NCBI GenBank assembly: GCA_030587365.1
Contig: JAUQZE010000023.1
Span: 175,789 to 239,788 of the forward strand
DNA length: 64,000 nt
Direction: 5' to 3'
DNA from: Candidatus Freyarchaeota archaeon
GTDB taxonomy: Archaea; Asgardarchaeota; Jordiarchaeia; Jordiarchaeales; Jordiarchaeaceae
Of the stretch, positions 8,867 to 17,366 are shown piece by piece (the first letter of the stretch is position 1; each line of letters starts with the position of its first letter). Position numbers and translations under genes: made by a program. The notes beneath the pieces are model-generated. The model had not been told where the DNA came from. It did not search any database and saw only the letters and a program-made list of their open reading frames with translations.

Positions 8867-9205
8867 ATGCCGAGAGCTGGTGTAGTGGTCAGTGGCGTAA
8901 TTGCAATTATTGGTGCAATATTAGGGCTCCTTTACGGATGGAATTGGCTGACACAAAAAGACATAATTACCATGTTTAACCCGAGGACATTTTATGCGTT
9001 AATTGTTATGGTAGCCTCAGTAGTGGCGTGTATCTGTAGCTTACTATTACTAATAGACAAGTTGGCCGTGTTGGATGCACTAATTGTACTCTTCTGGGGT
9101 ATCCTGCTGCTTTGTGTGTTTGGGGGCCCATTTCTAGCACTTATTGCAGCTATACTCGAAATTATCGGTGGATTAATCGGCCTAATCACCTCAATTGCAA
9201 CCTGA
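8867..9205 (+). CDS. small polytopic membrane protein
   Basis: 112 residues from the ATG that follows AAGGTGGTGA. An in-frame upstream extension lacks such a site. Hydrophobic segments lie at about 4-24, 42-64, 67-85 and 88-110, so three or four membrane spans. Glycine/isoleucine-rich spans and small size recall other short membrane proteins in this window (47657, 51827), but there are no motifs to name a function. It is a single gene with its own promoter. Confidence 0.65.
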   Translation: MPRAGVVVSGVIAIIGAILGLLYGWNWLTQKDIITMFNPRTFYALIVMVASVVACICSLLLLIDKLAVLDALIVLFWGILLLCVFGGPFLALIAAILEIIGGLIGLITSIAT

Positions 9206-9367
9206 AAAAAGCAATCACACTCCTTCCACTTTTTATTATCTTTTTTTGCCTGTTAAAAAATCTTCAGTGTAATGATAATGTCTTAATTCAAGAAGTGTTT
9301 AAACATTTTTAAGTAGGGGCGCGTATTCTTTTTTATATTAGTTGACGAGTTATTTATTGGAAGTGGG

Positions 9368-9913
9368 ATGCAGTTGAGCGTGGATGAAGAGCTTCTTAAA
9401 AGTTTTGAAACAGTGTACCGGTTGAATGATGGACGCGAGGTGGTCTTCCGTCCTCTGAAGCCCAAAGAAGATGTGGAAATGCTCTACCAGTTCTATAGCA
9501 CACTTTCAAAGGAGAAAAACTACTTCCGGTTTCTGAGTTATCGCAAGGTCACCCGATGGATTGTGGAGGAGTGGGCCAACGTAAACTATGATCAAAGCAT
9601 GGTCCTAGTGGCGGTGGTGGATAATGGGGGAGAGCGTAAGGTTGTTGCTGATTCCCGATATTATCTGGACAAGTCCACCGGGGCGGCTGAGATTGCCATT
9701 GTGGTTCACAACGATTGGCAGCACAAGGGCATAGGAACAAATTTACTCTTACACACCATCAAAGTGGCGAAAGAAATGGGTGTAAAAAAACTATACGCTT
9801 ATGTATCCTCAGAAAATAGAAAAATAGCCAGCATAGGGATAAAACTCGGCTTCACCACGAAATGGTACCCCGACATGGGAGAATACGGAGGAGAATTAAT
9901 TCTGAACAAGTAA
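9368..9913 (+). CDS. GNAT-family N-acetyltransferase
   Basis: 181 residues with a GNAT fold. The acetyl-CoA-binding motif A is HNDWQHKGIGTNLL (R/Q-x-x-G-x-G/A type), preceded by the AEIAIVV strand and followed by KLYAYVSSENRKIASIGIKLGF. The N-terminal VVFRPLKPKEDVEMLYQFYSTLSKE resembles the acetyltransferase domain attached to acyl-CoA synthetase-like Pat proteins, so lysine acetylation is possible. It is a single-domain protein here. The start ATG follows GGAAGTGGG; a TATA-like TTTTTATATTAG lies about 40 bases upstream. Confidence 0.85.
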   Translation: MQLSVDEELLKSFETVYRLNDGREVVFRPLKPKEDVEMLYQFYSTLSKEKNYFRFLSYRKVTRWIVEEWANVNYDQSMVLVAVVDNGGERKVVADSRYYLDKSTGAAEIAIVVHNDWQHKGIGTNLLLHTIKVAKEMGVKKLYAYVSSENRKIASIGIKLGFTTKWYPDMGEYGGELILNK

Positions 9914-9983
9914 ATCACAAGATTCCTAATCACAAAAAACAAGGGAATAAAGTAAGTTTTATTTAAAGTATTTGTGTCTACTT

Positions 9984-10301
9984 TTAGACGGCGTACCATT
10001 CAACGTGGCATTTTTCCCTTAGGCTTCTATTTACAATCTTTTTTATCTGGGAGTACATTTCATTTGTTTCCTTACGGATTCCGTAATAAACATCCTGGGT
10101 TATAAGATGTAAATTGAAGCAATCCATACTCAGGCTCATTATCTTACTACTCAAATCATGGAAGCCCTCTATACTCTGCAATAAATTGTCCAATTCGCAC
10201 TGACCACTAAAACTTTCAATTTTTGAAAACAGTGCTTTTCTATCTTCAATATATTTGAAGAGTTCAGATTTATCGCACGTAGAGATCACTTCCATATTCA
10301 A
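9984..10301 (-). CDS. hypothetical helical protein
   Basis: 105 residues, no membrane span, predicted mostly helical (SELFKYIEDRKALFSKIESF; IRKETNEMYSQIKKIVNR), five Cys scattered. A TATA-like TTTTATAAAAG lies very close to the ATG, so the transcript may be almost leaderless. I do not recognise it. The frame is open throughout and codon use looks genuine. Confidence 0.5.
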   Translation of the reverse strand: MNMEVISTCDKSELFKYIEDRKALFSKIESFSGQCELDNLLQSIEGFHDLSSKIMSLSMDCFNLHLITQDVYYGIRKETNEMYSQIKKIVNRSLREKCHVEWYAV

Positions 10302-10759
10302 ACTTTTATAAAATTTCTCTCCAGTTAAGGAGGGAGTTAAAAACGGAATTCTTTACCAATTTTAAACTCTTATTAAACTATTGTTGGGTGAGTTATTATT
10401 CAAGTTATTACTTGCTTTTAAATTTGACGCATTGATACGTAATTGAGTATCTGTGTCTTTTTTATGCTCTTCCAAAATTTTGCGTTTAATTTTAAACATA
10501 TATTTATGAAATGTTCAGTCACTTGACAAGGTGAATAGACAATTAACCAATTAAAGAAAGTTTTATAGACTTTTTTATTAGAAATAGACTTATTTTTATT
10601 GGGTTTTGTTTGTTATTTATAGATGTTTTAGAGAAGCCGCATCCTGCTTTTCAGAGGTTCTGTAAACCCCGGCGACCGGCAAGTGCTTAAGAAGCTACCA
10701 TTTTTGTCTCAAAGCTACAAATCCGATATACTCATATACATTCATATATAATATTATCT
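10302..10759. other. A/T-rich gap with a G+C-rich island
   Basis: Mostly A/T-rich, but about 10630-10710 is a compact block near 50% G+C (AAGCCGCATCCTG ... CCCCGGCGACCGGCAAGTG) ending in a possible ACA box. Such islands in A/T-rich archaeal DNA often mark stable small RNAs. I cannot fit it to tRNA, SRP, RNase P or C/D-box consensus. TATA-like CATATATAATATT sits at 10743-10755 just before the next gene. Confidence 0.3.
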
Positions 10760-10984
10760 TTGGTAATAAAAATATCAAAAGAAAATCAGAAGATTTGTAT
10801 TAAATTGTTAGAAAAATGTTTGGACCTCCTGATGAAAGGCGAAGTGTATAAAGCTGAACCTTACTTAAATGTTTTATATGAGTATATTGTAACTTTAGAT
10901 AAGCTAGAGGTTGGAGAAATTGCAAAAATATTTGACGGTGAAAATATTCATAGTAGAGCTATGAACACCTCTATAAATTCATAG
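10760..10984 (+). CDS. hypothetical small helical protein
   Basis: 74 residues starting at TTG only a few bases after a TATA-like element; either translation is leaderless or the true start lies further in. Sequence is amphipathic helical (ICIKLLEKCLDLLMKGEVYKAEPYLNVLYEYIV), reminiscent of a TPR-like helical pair but too short to assign. Its TAG stop overlaps the GGAGG of the next gene, so the two form an operon. Confidence 0.5.
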   Translation: MVIKISKENQKICIKLLEKCLDLLMKGEVYKAEPYLNVLYEYIVTLDKLEVGEIAKIFDGENIHSRAMNTSINS

Positions 10985-10993
10985 GAGGAAAGT

Positions 10994-11449
10994 ATTACGG
11001 AAGAAGGTGAAATTCTAGAAAAGGTAATTGATGATGTGGAACGGAATAAGGGTAACTGGAGTTCCAAGGGCATAGCTGTATTAGATTTGGATGGTTCAGT
11101 TATTGGGTCGAAGGGTGATGTTCCAAAAGAACATATTGAGTATTATCACAAATTTCCTTTGAGGGATATGGCTGAAGGAAGCAGCTTACACTTCAAAAAC
11201 AGCTTCATGATGAAAATAACAGAATTTTTCGCGGTGGTTGTAGTTCTATCCGACGAGCATTTTGCGCGGCTTTCTGCAATTAACTTATGGGGAAGGATAG
11301 CCGCACTACACGATCTTTATCGTTTGGACGAAGAAGAGAGAAAAAAGGTAGAAAGCCAATTTTCAATACTTGGAAAATTAATTAAAAAAGTCAAATCAGA
11401 CACACCGACAAGCAAAACAATAAGCAAATTCTTCAAAAATTTAGAATAA
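10994..11449 (+). CDS. hypothetical protein, roadblock-like fold possible; ATT start
   Basis: A conserved-looking frame that extends upstream of the first GTG (11036) through TEEGEILEKVIDDVERNKG to an ATT at 10994, placed five bases after GGAGG. No ATG, GTG or TTG is available at that site, so ATT initiation is the best reading. Residues ~25-45 (KGIAVLDLDGSVIGSKG) and the later MMKITEFFAVVVVLSDEHFARL resemble a Roadblock/LC7 small-GTPase-regulator pattern, with a helical tail. Family assignment is tentative. Second gene of an operon with 10760-10984. Confidence 0.5.
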   Translation: MTEEGEILEKVIDDVERNKGNWSSKGIAVLDLDGSVIGSKGDVPKEHIEYYHKFPLRDMAEGSSLHFKNSFMMKITEFFAVVVVLSDEHFARLSAINLWGRIAALHDLYRLDEEERKKVESQFSILGKLIKKVKSDTPTSKTISKFFKNLE

Positions 11450-11508
11450 ATAGCAGAAAGAAAACAACTAAAAAAGAGAAGCAGACGAAAACAAAAACAA
11501 CTATAAGA

Positions 11509-11619
11509 GTGAACGGAGCAACGAAGAAACGTTCCAAATGTTCAGAGAAAAAAAGTAAAACGTCGAATCAGCTACTGAATAGGATGATAGACTTTTACCA
11601 GAAGGGAGGCTTTAAATAA
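11509..11619 (+). CDS. possible small lysine-rich protein
   Basis: 36 codons from GTG, but the frame is open further upstream, overlapping the end of the preceding gene. Highly basic (KKRSKCSEKKSKTSNQLLNRM). It lies in the operon direction 60 bases after the roadblock-like gene. It may be a third small gene or a frameshifted extension of that gene. No start site is convincing. Confidence 0.25.
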   Translation: MNGATKKRSKCSEKKSKTSNQLLNRMIDFYQKGGFK

Positions 11620-11785
11620 CCAGAGGAAGCTTAACACTTGTTTGCGCTCAAATCTTTCTAGGGGTTTTCAACCTTGTTCCCTCATTAATTTGTTTTAATT
11701 TTTTGTTATGCGTATTTTTTGGGGTAATTTAAAAATAAAAAATAGTAGGGTGAGGGACTTGATTGGGTATACTTGTATTGGTGTT

Positions 11786-12586
11786 CTATTTTCCTTTGGT
11801 TTTGGGTAATAGGCGTTTTGGGGGGAACAATCCAAAGTACATTGATGCGAAGGTTATTATTGCAAAGACCCATATGATGTCCTTTAGAAGCTCGGTGTGG
11901 AAAAGAGTCCCGAGCAGCAAAGTCACCTGCTGTAAGGTTGCGGAGACTCCACCGGTTCCGAATAATAGGGCCTTTACTCGGAGTTCACCTTTTTGTTTGG
12001 TAGCGTAGTGATAGAATGAGACTGCGAAAATTAGGAAAACGCTAATCCAGTTAATCATAGTGATTAAAGAGGTAATCAAGCTCGGGTAAACGCTAAGCCT
12101 TAGTTGCTCTTCTACCATGGTTATGTTGCCAATCAAGTTCATAAATAGGGCTATTAAACAGAATATGACAAAGGTATAAACAACAGCTCTTTTTATTTGG
12201 ATTAGCTGCGCGAAGAAAAGCCAAAAGAAAAGCGCGATTATGGGGATCAAAACATATTCGATACGGTAGAGTATTGATATTGTTTCCGGAATAAAGACGA
12301 AAAGACTTGGACAAGTTATGTAGATATACGAAGCAATCGTAACAACCAGTGTTGTGAAACCTCCTGTAAGAGCTGCGGCGAAGAGATAGAGATATGTTAG
12401 TTTACCCTCGGTTTTTTTTAGAGACTTGACCAAAATTAGAGCAGCCACCACAAAACCCACAAATGAGGCAATGGCTGTAAGGTAAAGCTTGGTATACATT
12501 CCAGAAGAGACCCCGAAAACAGCCGAAAGACGAAAAACATCGTTAAAGAAATACGCATAGATAATAAACTCTGCCAAACTGAACAT
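11786..12586 (-). CDS. seven-span membrane protein, unknown function
   Basis: 266 residues from ATG 12586, six bases after AAAGGTG; an in-frame GTG overlaps that site. About seven hydrophobic segments, with a basic C-terminal tail PPKRLLPKTKGK. Topology and size resemble archaeal seven-span proteins of unknown function. No Schiff-base lysine motif suggesting rhodopsin is evident. It is a single gene facing into a remnant-rich gap. Confidence 0.6.
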   Translation of the reverse strand: MFSLAEFIIYAYFFNDVFRLSAVFGVSSGMYTKLYLTAIASFVGFVVAALILVKSLKKTEGKLTYLYLFAAALTGGFTTLVVTIASYIYITCPSLFVFIPETISILYRIEYVLIPIIALFFWLFFAQLIQIKRAVVYTFVIFCLIALFMNLIGNITMVEEQLRLSVYPSLITSLITMINWISVFLIFAVSFYHYATKQKGELRVKALLFGTGGVSATLQQVTLLLGTLFHTELLKDIIWVFAIITFASMYFGLFPPKRLLPKTKGK

Positions 12587-12720
12587 AAGCAACACCTTTC
12601 TTTTCCTACTCGCAAAGTCGTTTTATAATATTATTAAGGGGAAGAAGATACTAAAAAAGTTATCTATAAAATGAGCCGAGATGGTTTCGAGTGCATATAT
12701 TATTTTAGGACAATCCCAAC

Positions 12721-12959
12721 AACCCACATACTAAGGCGCCTTCTCAAGTAAACCTAAAGTTGGCACTATCCTCTGGACGGCTGTTTTATTGCGGGAATCC
12801 ATTGAGAAGTAGCAAAGTACCGAGCAACCCGCTCACCAGCGCAGAAGAACCGCTCTGGGAGTTTACAAATAGATATTTTTGTTGTTCCTTGCAGGCGTCG
12901 TTGTTCTAGGGCAAGAAATTAGAAAATTCTTCAAGAGAAGGTTAAAAAACCCTAACTAG
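12721..12959 (+). pseudogene. possible remnant of a membrane-anchored protein
   Basis: In the 460-base gap 12587-13049, a stretch near 12873-12959 reads FLLFLAGVVVLGQEIRKFFKRR then TAG, a typical membrane span followed by a basic stop-transfer tail. An adjacent open stretch upstream in another frame (PLTSAEEPLWEF) could be its lumenal part. No start codon is present. It is probably a decayed gene. Confidence 0.25.
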
Positions 12960-13049
12960 TTAGTTTCCTGAAGAGGCAATGTAAAGATTTGGTTAGAGCT
13001 TAAAAATTGGTATTCTTCTTTTCCTCTAGGCTGTGTACTTTCTCAGTTT

Positions 13050-13844
13050 TTAAACTGGTATTGGCCTTTTAGTATACAGTCTGTAAACTAGCATTATTAT
13101 TGCGAGAATCGTTGTCCATATCGAAACTATTCTGACCGAAGTTAGATTCACGTTTGAAGCACCCAAACGGGACGGGTCGAAGATAAGAAAAACCGCACAC
13201 ACAAAGAATACGGCAGCAGTGGCGTTGCTCAGATAATCCATTACTCTGCTCCTTTTAAATTCTGAAGCTTTCTCCTCTTGTTTCGGTAGGAGTTTCCAGA
13301 AAATTAGAGCTGAGGCAATCAGTATTATAACCATCACGATTATTCCCGCTAGGGTACCTTGTGGGATGACTCCGCTTAGTTGAAATAATAGAACTACGAA
13401 TCCATTCAGGAACAGCATTAATGTCCAACCCTTTTTAGATAGCAATGTATGACTCCATTCTCTCGGGGATAGACGATTAGCTATATAGAAGGTCAGCACG
13501 GCTTGCAGCGCTCCCCACCACACTAGATTAATGAATAATAGGTTACCCCAATTAATGCCCAATGCTAGAGGAGGAGTAAACGCTGCGCCGGACACCAAAC
13601 ACACGTAGATTGTTCCGAAAAAGAATGATGCCACAATTAAATGGTAATCTCTAAGCCTAAATCTCACTATGAGATCCTCAAGCATGGTGAAATAAGTGAA
13701 ATATGCTGCGAACAGTATAAGTGGGAGGATCGGCTGCTTGGGAAAGTTATTAATGCCTCTCATCGAATATTCGAACAAAAGGTTAAATCCCGTAGCGACT
13801 AGGACGATTTTCCACCTATTACCTACATCGAAGAATTTCACCAC
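13050..13844 (-). CDS. eight-span membrane protein, unknown function
   Basis: About 264 residues with around eight hydrophobic helices from about residue 10 to 255 and a basic C-terminus (LYTKRPIPV). I prefer the GTG-GTG start (VVKFFDVGNRWK) preceded by GGAAGTGAG; a TTG further up adds six residues. It lies 42 bases downstream of the methyltransferase gene 13887-14642 on the same strand and may be cotranscribed. No catalytic motif recognised. Confidence 0.6.
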   Translation of the reverse strand: MVKFFDVGNRWKIVLVATGFNLLFEYSMRGINNFPKQPILPLILFAAYFTYFTMLEDLIVRFRLRDYHLIVASFFFGTIYVCLVSGAAFTPPLALGINWGNLLFINLVWWGALQAVLTFYIANRLSPREWSHTLLSKKGWTLMLFLNGFVVLLFQLSGVIPQGTLAGIIVMVIILIASALIFWKLLPKQEEKASEFKRSRVMDYLSNATAAVFFVCAVFLIFDPSRLGASNVNLTSVRIVSIWTTILAIIMLVYRLYTKRPIPV

Positions 13845-13886
13845 ACACTCACTTCCTTTCAAGATAACTATTCTACTTTCTTTTCT

Positions 13887-14642
13887 TTAGGGTTTTGCCT
13901 CGCCGAGTTTTTTACAGACGAAAAACCACCTTTTAGAGTCCTTTTTTATTTCGTTGAATTTAAAATCAGAATAGGTTCTAAGGATTTCAAATTTTGATCT
14001 TTTCAACAATTTTTCAATTGCGGTTATCTTATACGCTCTTTCAACATGCTTTTCATAAAATCTCTGATATTTCCCATTCTCTGTTTTTTGAAATAAGACC
14101 AGTTCACCGACCCAAGTGTTTCGCCTGTGTGAATTCAGCCAAATTAATTCGGTGTCGTCAACCATATGATAATCGTTTTTGTATGTCGGAAGAACCTCAT
14201 TTATTTTAAAATCAGAATTCATATCAAAGATGAACAACCCATTCCAATTAAGATGCCTCTCCACTGAATTGAAACATTTCTGCAAATCTGACTGTTTTAG
14301 AATGTAGTTCAGTGAATCAAAAACACAAATTATCAAGTCGTACCTTTTTCCAAGTTCAAAATTAATCATGTTCCCTTGATAAACCCTCAAACCTTTCTTC
14401 CTTGCAATAGTCAGCATACTTTCGGATAAATCAAACCCCTCAACTTCGTAACCCGCATCAAGAAAAAACCTGGCTAACTTTCCCGTTCCACAAGCAAGAT
14501 CCAAAATGTTTCTCGGTTTGAATTTCAATTTTTTAAGAATCCTAATAATAAAGCTATAATACTCCCTATGCAACTCGCTAGGTACAAATGAATCAAAAAC
14601 TTGGGCAAATTTTTCATAAGGATCTTTAATCACCATAATCAT
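13887..14642 (-). CDS. class I SAM-dependent methyltransferase
   Basis: 251 residues. Motif I is ILDLACGTGKLARFF, followed by the ribose-binding acidic strand VEGFDLS and the motif IV region DLIICVFDSLNYI. The C-terminal half has the beta-rich insert (ELIWLNSHRRNTWVGELVLF) typical of small-molecule or protein methyltransferases of the Methyltransf_25 type. The substrate cannot be deduced. The start lies immediately after an A/T-rich promoter-like stretch, so the mRNA may be leaderless. Confidence 0.85.
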   Translation of the reverse strand: MIMVIKDPYEKFAQVFDSFVPSELHREYYSFIIRILKKLKFKPRNILDLACGTGKLARFFLDAGYEVEGFDLSESMLTIARKKGLRVYQGNMINFELGKRYDLIICVFDSLNYILKQSDLQKCFNSVERHLNWNGLFIFDMNSDFKINEVLPTYKNDYHMVDDTELIWLNSHRRNTWVGELVLFQKTENGKYQRFYEKHVERAYKITAIEKLLKRSKFEILRTYSDFKFNEIKKDSKRWFFVCKKLGEAKP

Positions 14643-14796
14643 AAATTATTAATTTATACTTATTAAAACCATTAGCATACAGGTTGGACCCATTTCAATT
14701 TCTTATTATAATTACAATTCAATTGTTAACCCATTGTTACCCATTGTGAGTTAGGTTCAGCCGTATGGAAAATGTCTTTAAATTTAGATAGATGCT

Positions 14797-15372
14797 TTAA
14801 AATGGCGTACTAAAAAATAAATCTTGGATGAGTATTTTTAGTCCAATACCGATTAAAATTAGGCCTCCCACGATTTTGATTTTATTCTTAAAGATTTGTC
14901 CAAACCGGGCACCTGCAAAAACTCCTATGAACGATAACAGAAATGCTACAGCTCCAATTACTATTATTGGGTTTAGAATAAAAACTCCTAAAAATGCGAA
15001 GCTCACGCCCACCGCTAGGGCATCAATACTAGTGGCAATTGAGAGCATCAACAAAACATGAAGGCTCAGCGGGTTGATTTCTCTCACGTCTTCTTCCTTT
15101 TTGAGTGCTTCATAAATCATTCTGCCACCAATGATGCCTAGGAGTCCTAAGGCTATCCAATGGTCTACTCCTGAAACGAAGTCCTCTAAACCAGTTCCCG
15201 CTAACCATCCCAGTACTGGCATACCTACCTGAAATCCTCCGAAAAACAACCCAATCTTTACAGCGTCCCTGATTCTTACCTGTTTAATGGTTATTCCGCT
15301 GGAAATGGATACGGCAAAACAATCTATAGCTAGTCCAAACGCTATTAGCACAATCGAAATAATGTCCATTTG
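14797..15372 (-). CDS. mntP: MntP-family manganese efflux pump
   Basis: Six-span membrane exporter of Mn(II) made of two DUF204 repeats. The paired acidic motifs AIDCFAVSISSG (repeat 1) and SIDALAVGVSFAF (repeat 2) are intact. From ATG 15372 the protein has 191 residues, normal for the family. An upstream in-frame extension of 47 codons lacks homology, and a TATA box lies inside it about 45 bases before this ATG, supporting the shorter start. Regulation by an Mn-sensing yybP-ykoY riboswitch, usual in bacteria, is not visible. Confidence 0.9.
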   Translation of the reverse strand, partial: QMDIISIVLIAFGLAIDCFAVSISSGITIKQVRIRDAVKIGLFFGGFQVGMPVLGWLAGTGLEDFVSGVDHWIALGLLGIIGGRMIYEALKKEEDVREINPLSLHVLLMLSIATSIDALAVGVSFAFLGVFILNPIIVIGAVAFLLSFIGVFAGARFGQIFKNKIKIVGGLILIGIGLKILIQDLFFSTPF

Positions 15373-15410
15373 ATAATTTACGTTCAGCCAGTCTAAGTCT
15401 CCAAACGGCC

Positions 15411-15423
15411 ACAATATATAAGA
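15411..15423 (-). promoter_or_regulatory. TATA box for mntP
   Basis: On the minus strand TTATATATT. Flanking AAGTCT and AGACTT (minus strand) form an inverted repeat around it that could be an operator or a 5' hairpin. Distance to ATG 15372 is about 45 bases, compatible with a short leader. Confidence 0.45.
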
Positions 15424-15670
15424 CTTAACTGAAATGAGCAGTGTCACGATGGGTAAAAGCATTGACCTTACCTGGGTATTACCTGTTAGACGAGGGGGCG
15501 TCATCGTATCCAACCATTTAACGATTTTTTAGGAAATAATTTAAAAGGTTATCCGGGTAACAATTGCCGAACAATCGTTTTACTGACAAATAAATACTTT
15601 TGCGTTAGTTCCCAAGATTAAGAAAAACGTATCAATTAATTCTACTTTTGCCCCCTAACGTGAGGAGCTT

Positions 15671-15991
15671 TTATCTGGATTCTATTTGACTTCCACAGTT
15701 AGGGCAGTATACTGCTTCCGGGGACACTTTGGCACCACAATAAATACAAAATGGGCCCTTTTCTCTCTCAAAGCTGGCGACCGCTTCGGTGTCCTCTGGG
15801 GTTAACTCGATTTTTTGGATGCCCAATTTTTTCATTGCTGCCTTCAGTTCCTCCTCCGTCAAGTCTTTGGCGGGTTTTCTTGCCTCTTTCTCTATTCTCC
15901 CTACATCATCTCTGTGCAGCTTGTAAGCTAAGGCTCCAAAGAATAAAATTATAAAAGTCCTCCTCATAATTATCCAAGGCAGCCGAAACAT
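15671..15991 (-). CDS. membrane-anchored zinc-ribbon protein
   Basis: 106 residues: a hydrophobic N-terminal segment (TFIILFFGALAY), a charged SHOCT-like helical stretch (DLTEEELKAAMKKLGIQ), and a C-terminal zinc ribbon CIYCGAKVSPEAVYCPNCG with two C-x2-C knuckles. Common architecture of small archaeal proteins of unknown function. An internal ATG (MRRTF) is an alternative start. Confidence 0.65.
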   Translation of the reverse strand: MFRLPWIIMRRTFIILFFGALAYKLHRDDVGRIEKEARKPAKDLTEEELKAAMKKLGIQKIELTPEDTEAVASFEREKGPFCIYCGAKVSPEAVYCPNCGSQIESR

Positions 15992-16418
15992 TAAGTATCT
16001 TCTGAAACGAGCCCTCCTTGCAGCACGTCTCCAAGGTCTAAATATACCAAATCACCTCTTCCTGCTCTTTATCAACATTTTTCATCGAGGAAAATTATTA
16101 GTAAAAGTAAAAATAAAAGCTTTATTAATTGTGCATTAATGTGTGGCACAGTTGAATTGAACGAATTATTTCCCTTTGTTATATTTTTTCGAATTGGCTC
16201 TGAACGCCGCCAGAGCGTGTTGGACTGAGCCGGCCAACGCTTTGAATGGAAACGCTGTATAGAAATATACACATTTCTAGAAACGGTTCTTAACTTTATT
16301 ACAAAAAAGGGTTAATTATATAAAGTATAAAAACAATAAAATACTTGTATAAGCATTTTATAGCTTAATTGTTCAATTCTTAAGCTGGAACCTGAATAAC
16401 GAAGTGAGGTGTTGGAAA
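15992..16418. other. intergenic region with divergent promoters
   Basis: Separates the leftward zinc-ribbon gene from the rightward paralogue pair. TATATAAAGTATAAAAAC at about 16317-16334 is a strong TATA-like element for the gene at 16419. No gene recognised; a leftward 66-codon frame at 16072-16272 has no coding character. Confidence 0.4.
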
Positions 16419-17123
16419 GTGTCGGAATTGAAAATGCGTGATTTTAAAATGTTAGAGAAGAGTCCCTATGATCTACCCGACGCAAGAGTCTTTTTAGAAT
16501 TGATTGTGGGCAGTACTAAAGATATAGAAAAAACCTATGGTCCCGTATTTACCACCAGATTCATAAAAAACGTCTCGCGATTTCTAGTTCAAAAAATCGG
16601 AGAAGAACTACCAAAAGATATTAAAGACATGAATCAGGTTAAGGAGCATCTAGTATCAATATCCAACAAATACCCAACTCCCTATTGTGCGGCTATTTAT
16701 GCTTCATTGAAGACTGAAAACGAGCTTATGGGCAAATCTGAAATTGCAACCAGGGTTGGGACGAAAGACGCTGCTAAAGTTGTTTTGAAAGGCCCGAGCA
16801 GTAAAGAGAGAAAAATAGATGTCGACAACATTCTATCGAGGTATCGTCAGGACACTATTGCGCTCAAAATTGCTCACCATGAAATGGGATACAAAGGAAA
16901 TGAAGACGGAAGTATAGATTTACTGTGGAAAAATTGTTTCCTAATTGACCTATGCCAATTAGCTCAAAATGAGGGGTTGTTAAAACGGTCGGACGGCACT
17001 CAGCTTTGTGCACAAATGGTTGCCTCATGCAATTACTTCAAACTACTGACGGGTTATGAATGGGACTACAAATTATTAGAATTCAGCAAATCGCATTGCG
17101 TTACAAGATGTTACGTGTTCTAA
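16419..17123 (+). CDS. V4R-like hypothetical protein, paralogue 1
   Basis: About 234 residues, closely related throughout to the next gene. I set the start at GTG 16419 because both paralogues keep GAGGT seven bases before a GTG-TCx at the same point. The C-terminal half (GYKGNEDGSIDLLWKNCFL, LCAQMVASCNYFKLLTGYEWDYKLLEF, HCVTRCYVF) has the strand-helix-strand layout and terminal C-x3-C of V4R/heme-NO-binding-like ligand domains, with about seven cysteines. Such domains bind hydrophobic ligands or heme. The N-terminal half is unrecognised. Function unknown. Confidence 0.55.
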   Translation: MSELKMRDFKMLEKSPYDLPDARVFLELIVGSTKDIEKTYGPVFTTRFIKNVSRFLVQKIGEELPKDIKDMNQVKEHLVSISNKYPTPYCAAIYASLKTENELMGKSEIATRVGTKDAAKVVLKGPSSKERKIDVDNILSRYRQDTIALKIAHHEMGYKGNEDGSIDLLWKNCFLIDLCQLAQNEGLLKRSDGTQLCAQMVASCNYFKLLTGYEWDYKLLEFSKSHCVTRCYVF

Positions 17124-17366
17124 TCAACTATTTGAAGAGGATTTTAAGAGAAATTTCCACTGAGAAATCAAAAATGACATCTTACATTATTACCTTTTTT
17201 TATAACTCTTCTTTTTTAATTCTTAGATGTTCGAGTATATACAGGTTCCAAAGTGTTGTTGCCTGAAGATCCGTGTCGTGTTCCAATTATTATTTGAAAA
17301 TACTTTTATATCGCGGAAAAATTAATTATATAGTAGTTGGAAAATGTCGAAGTGAGGTTCTGGAAA

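Noticed and set aside
15373..15513. 47-codon N-terminal extension of MntP or a manganese riboswitch
   Set aside because: The extension lacks homology and contains the TATA box; the RNA-sense sequence does not show the yybP-ykoY conserved motifs.
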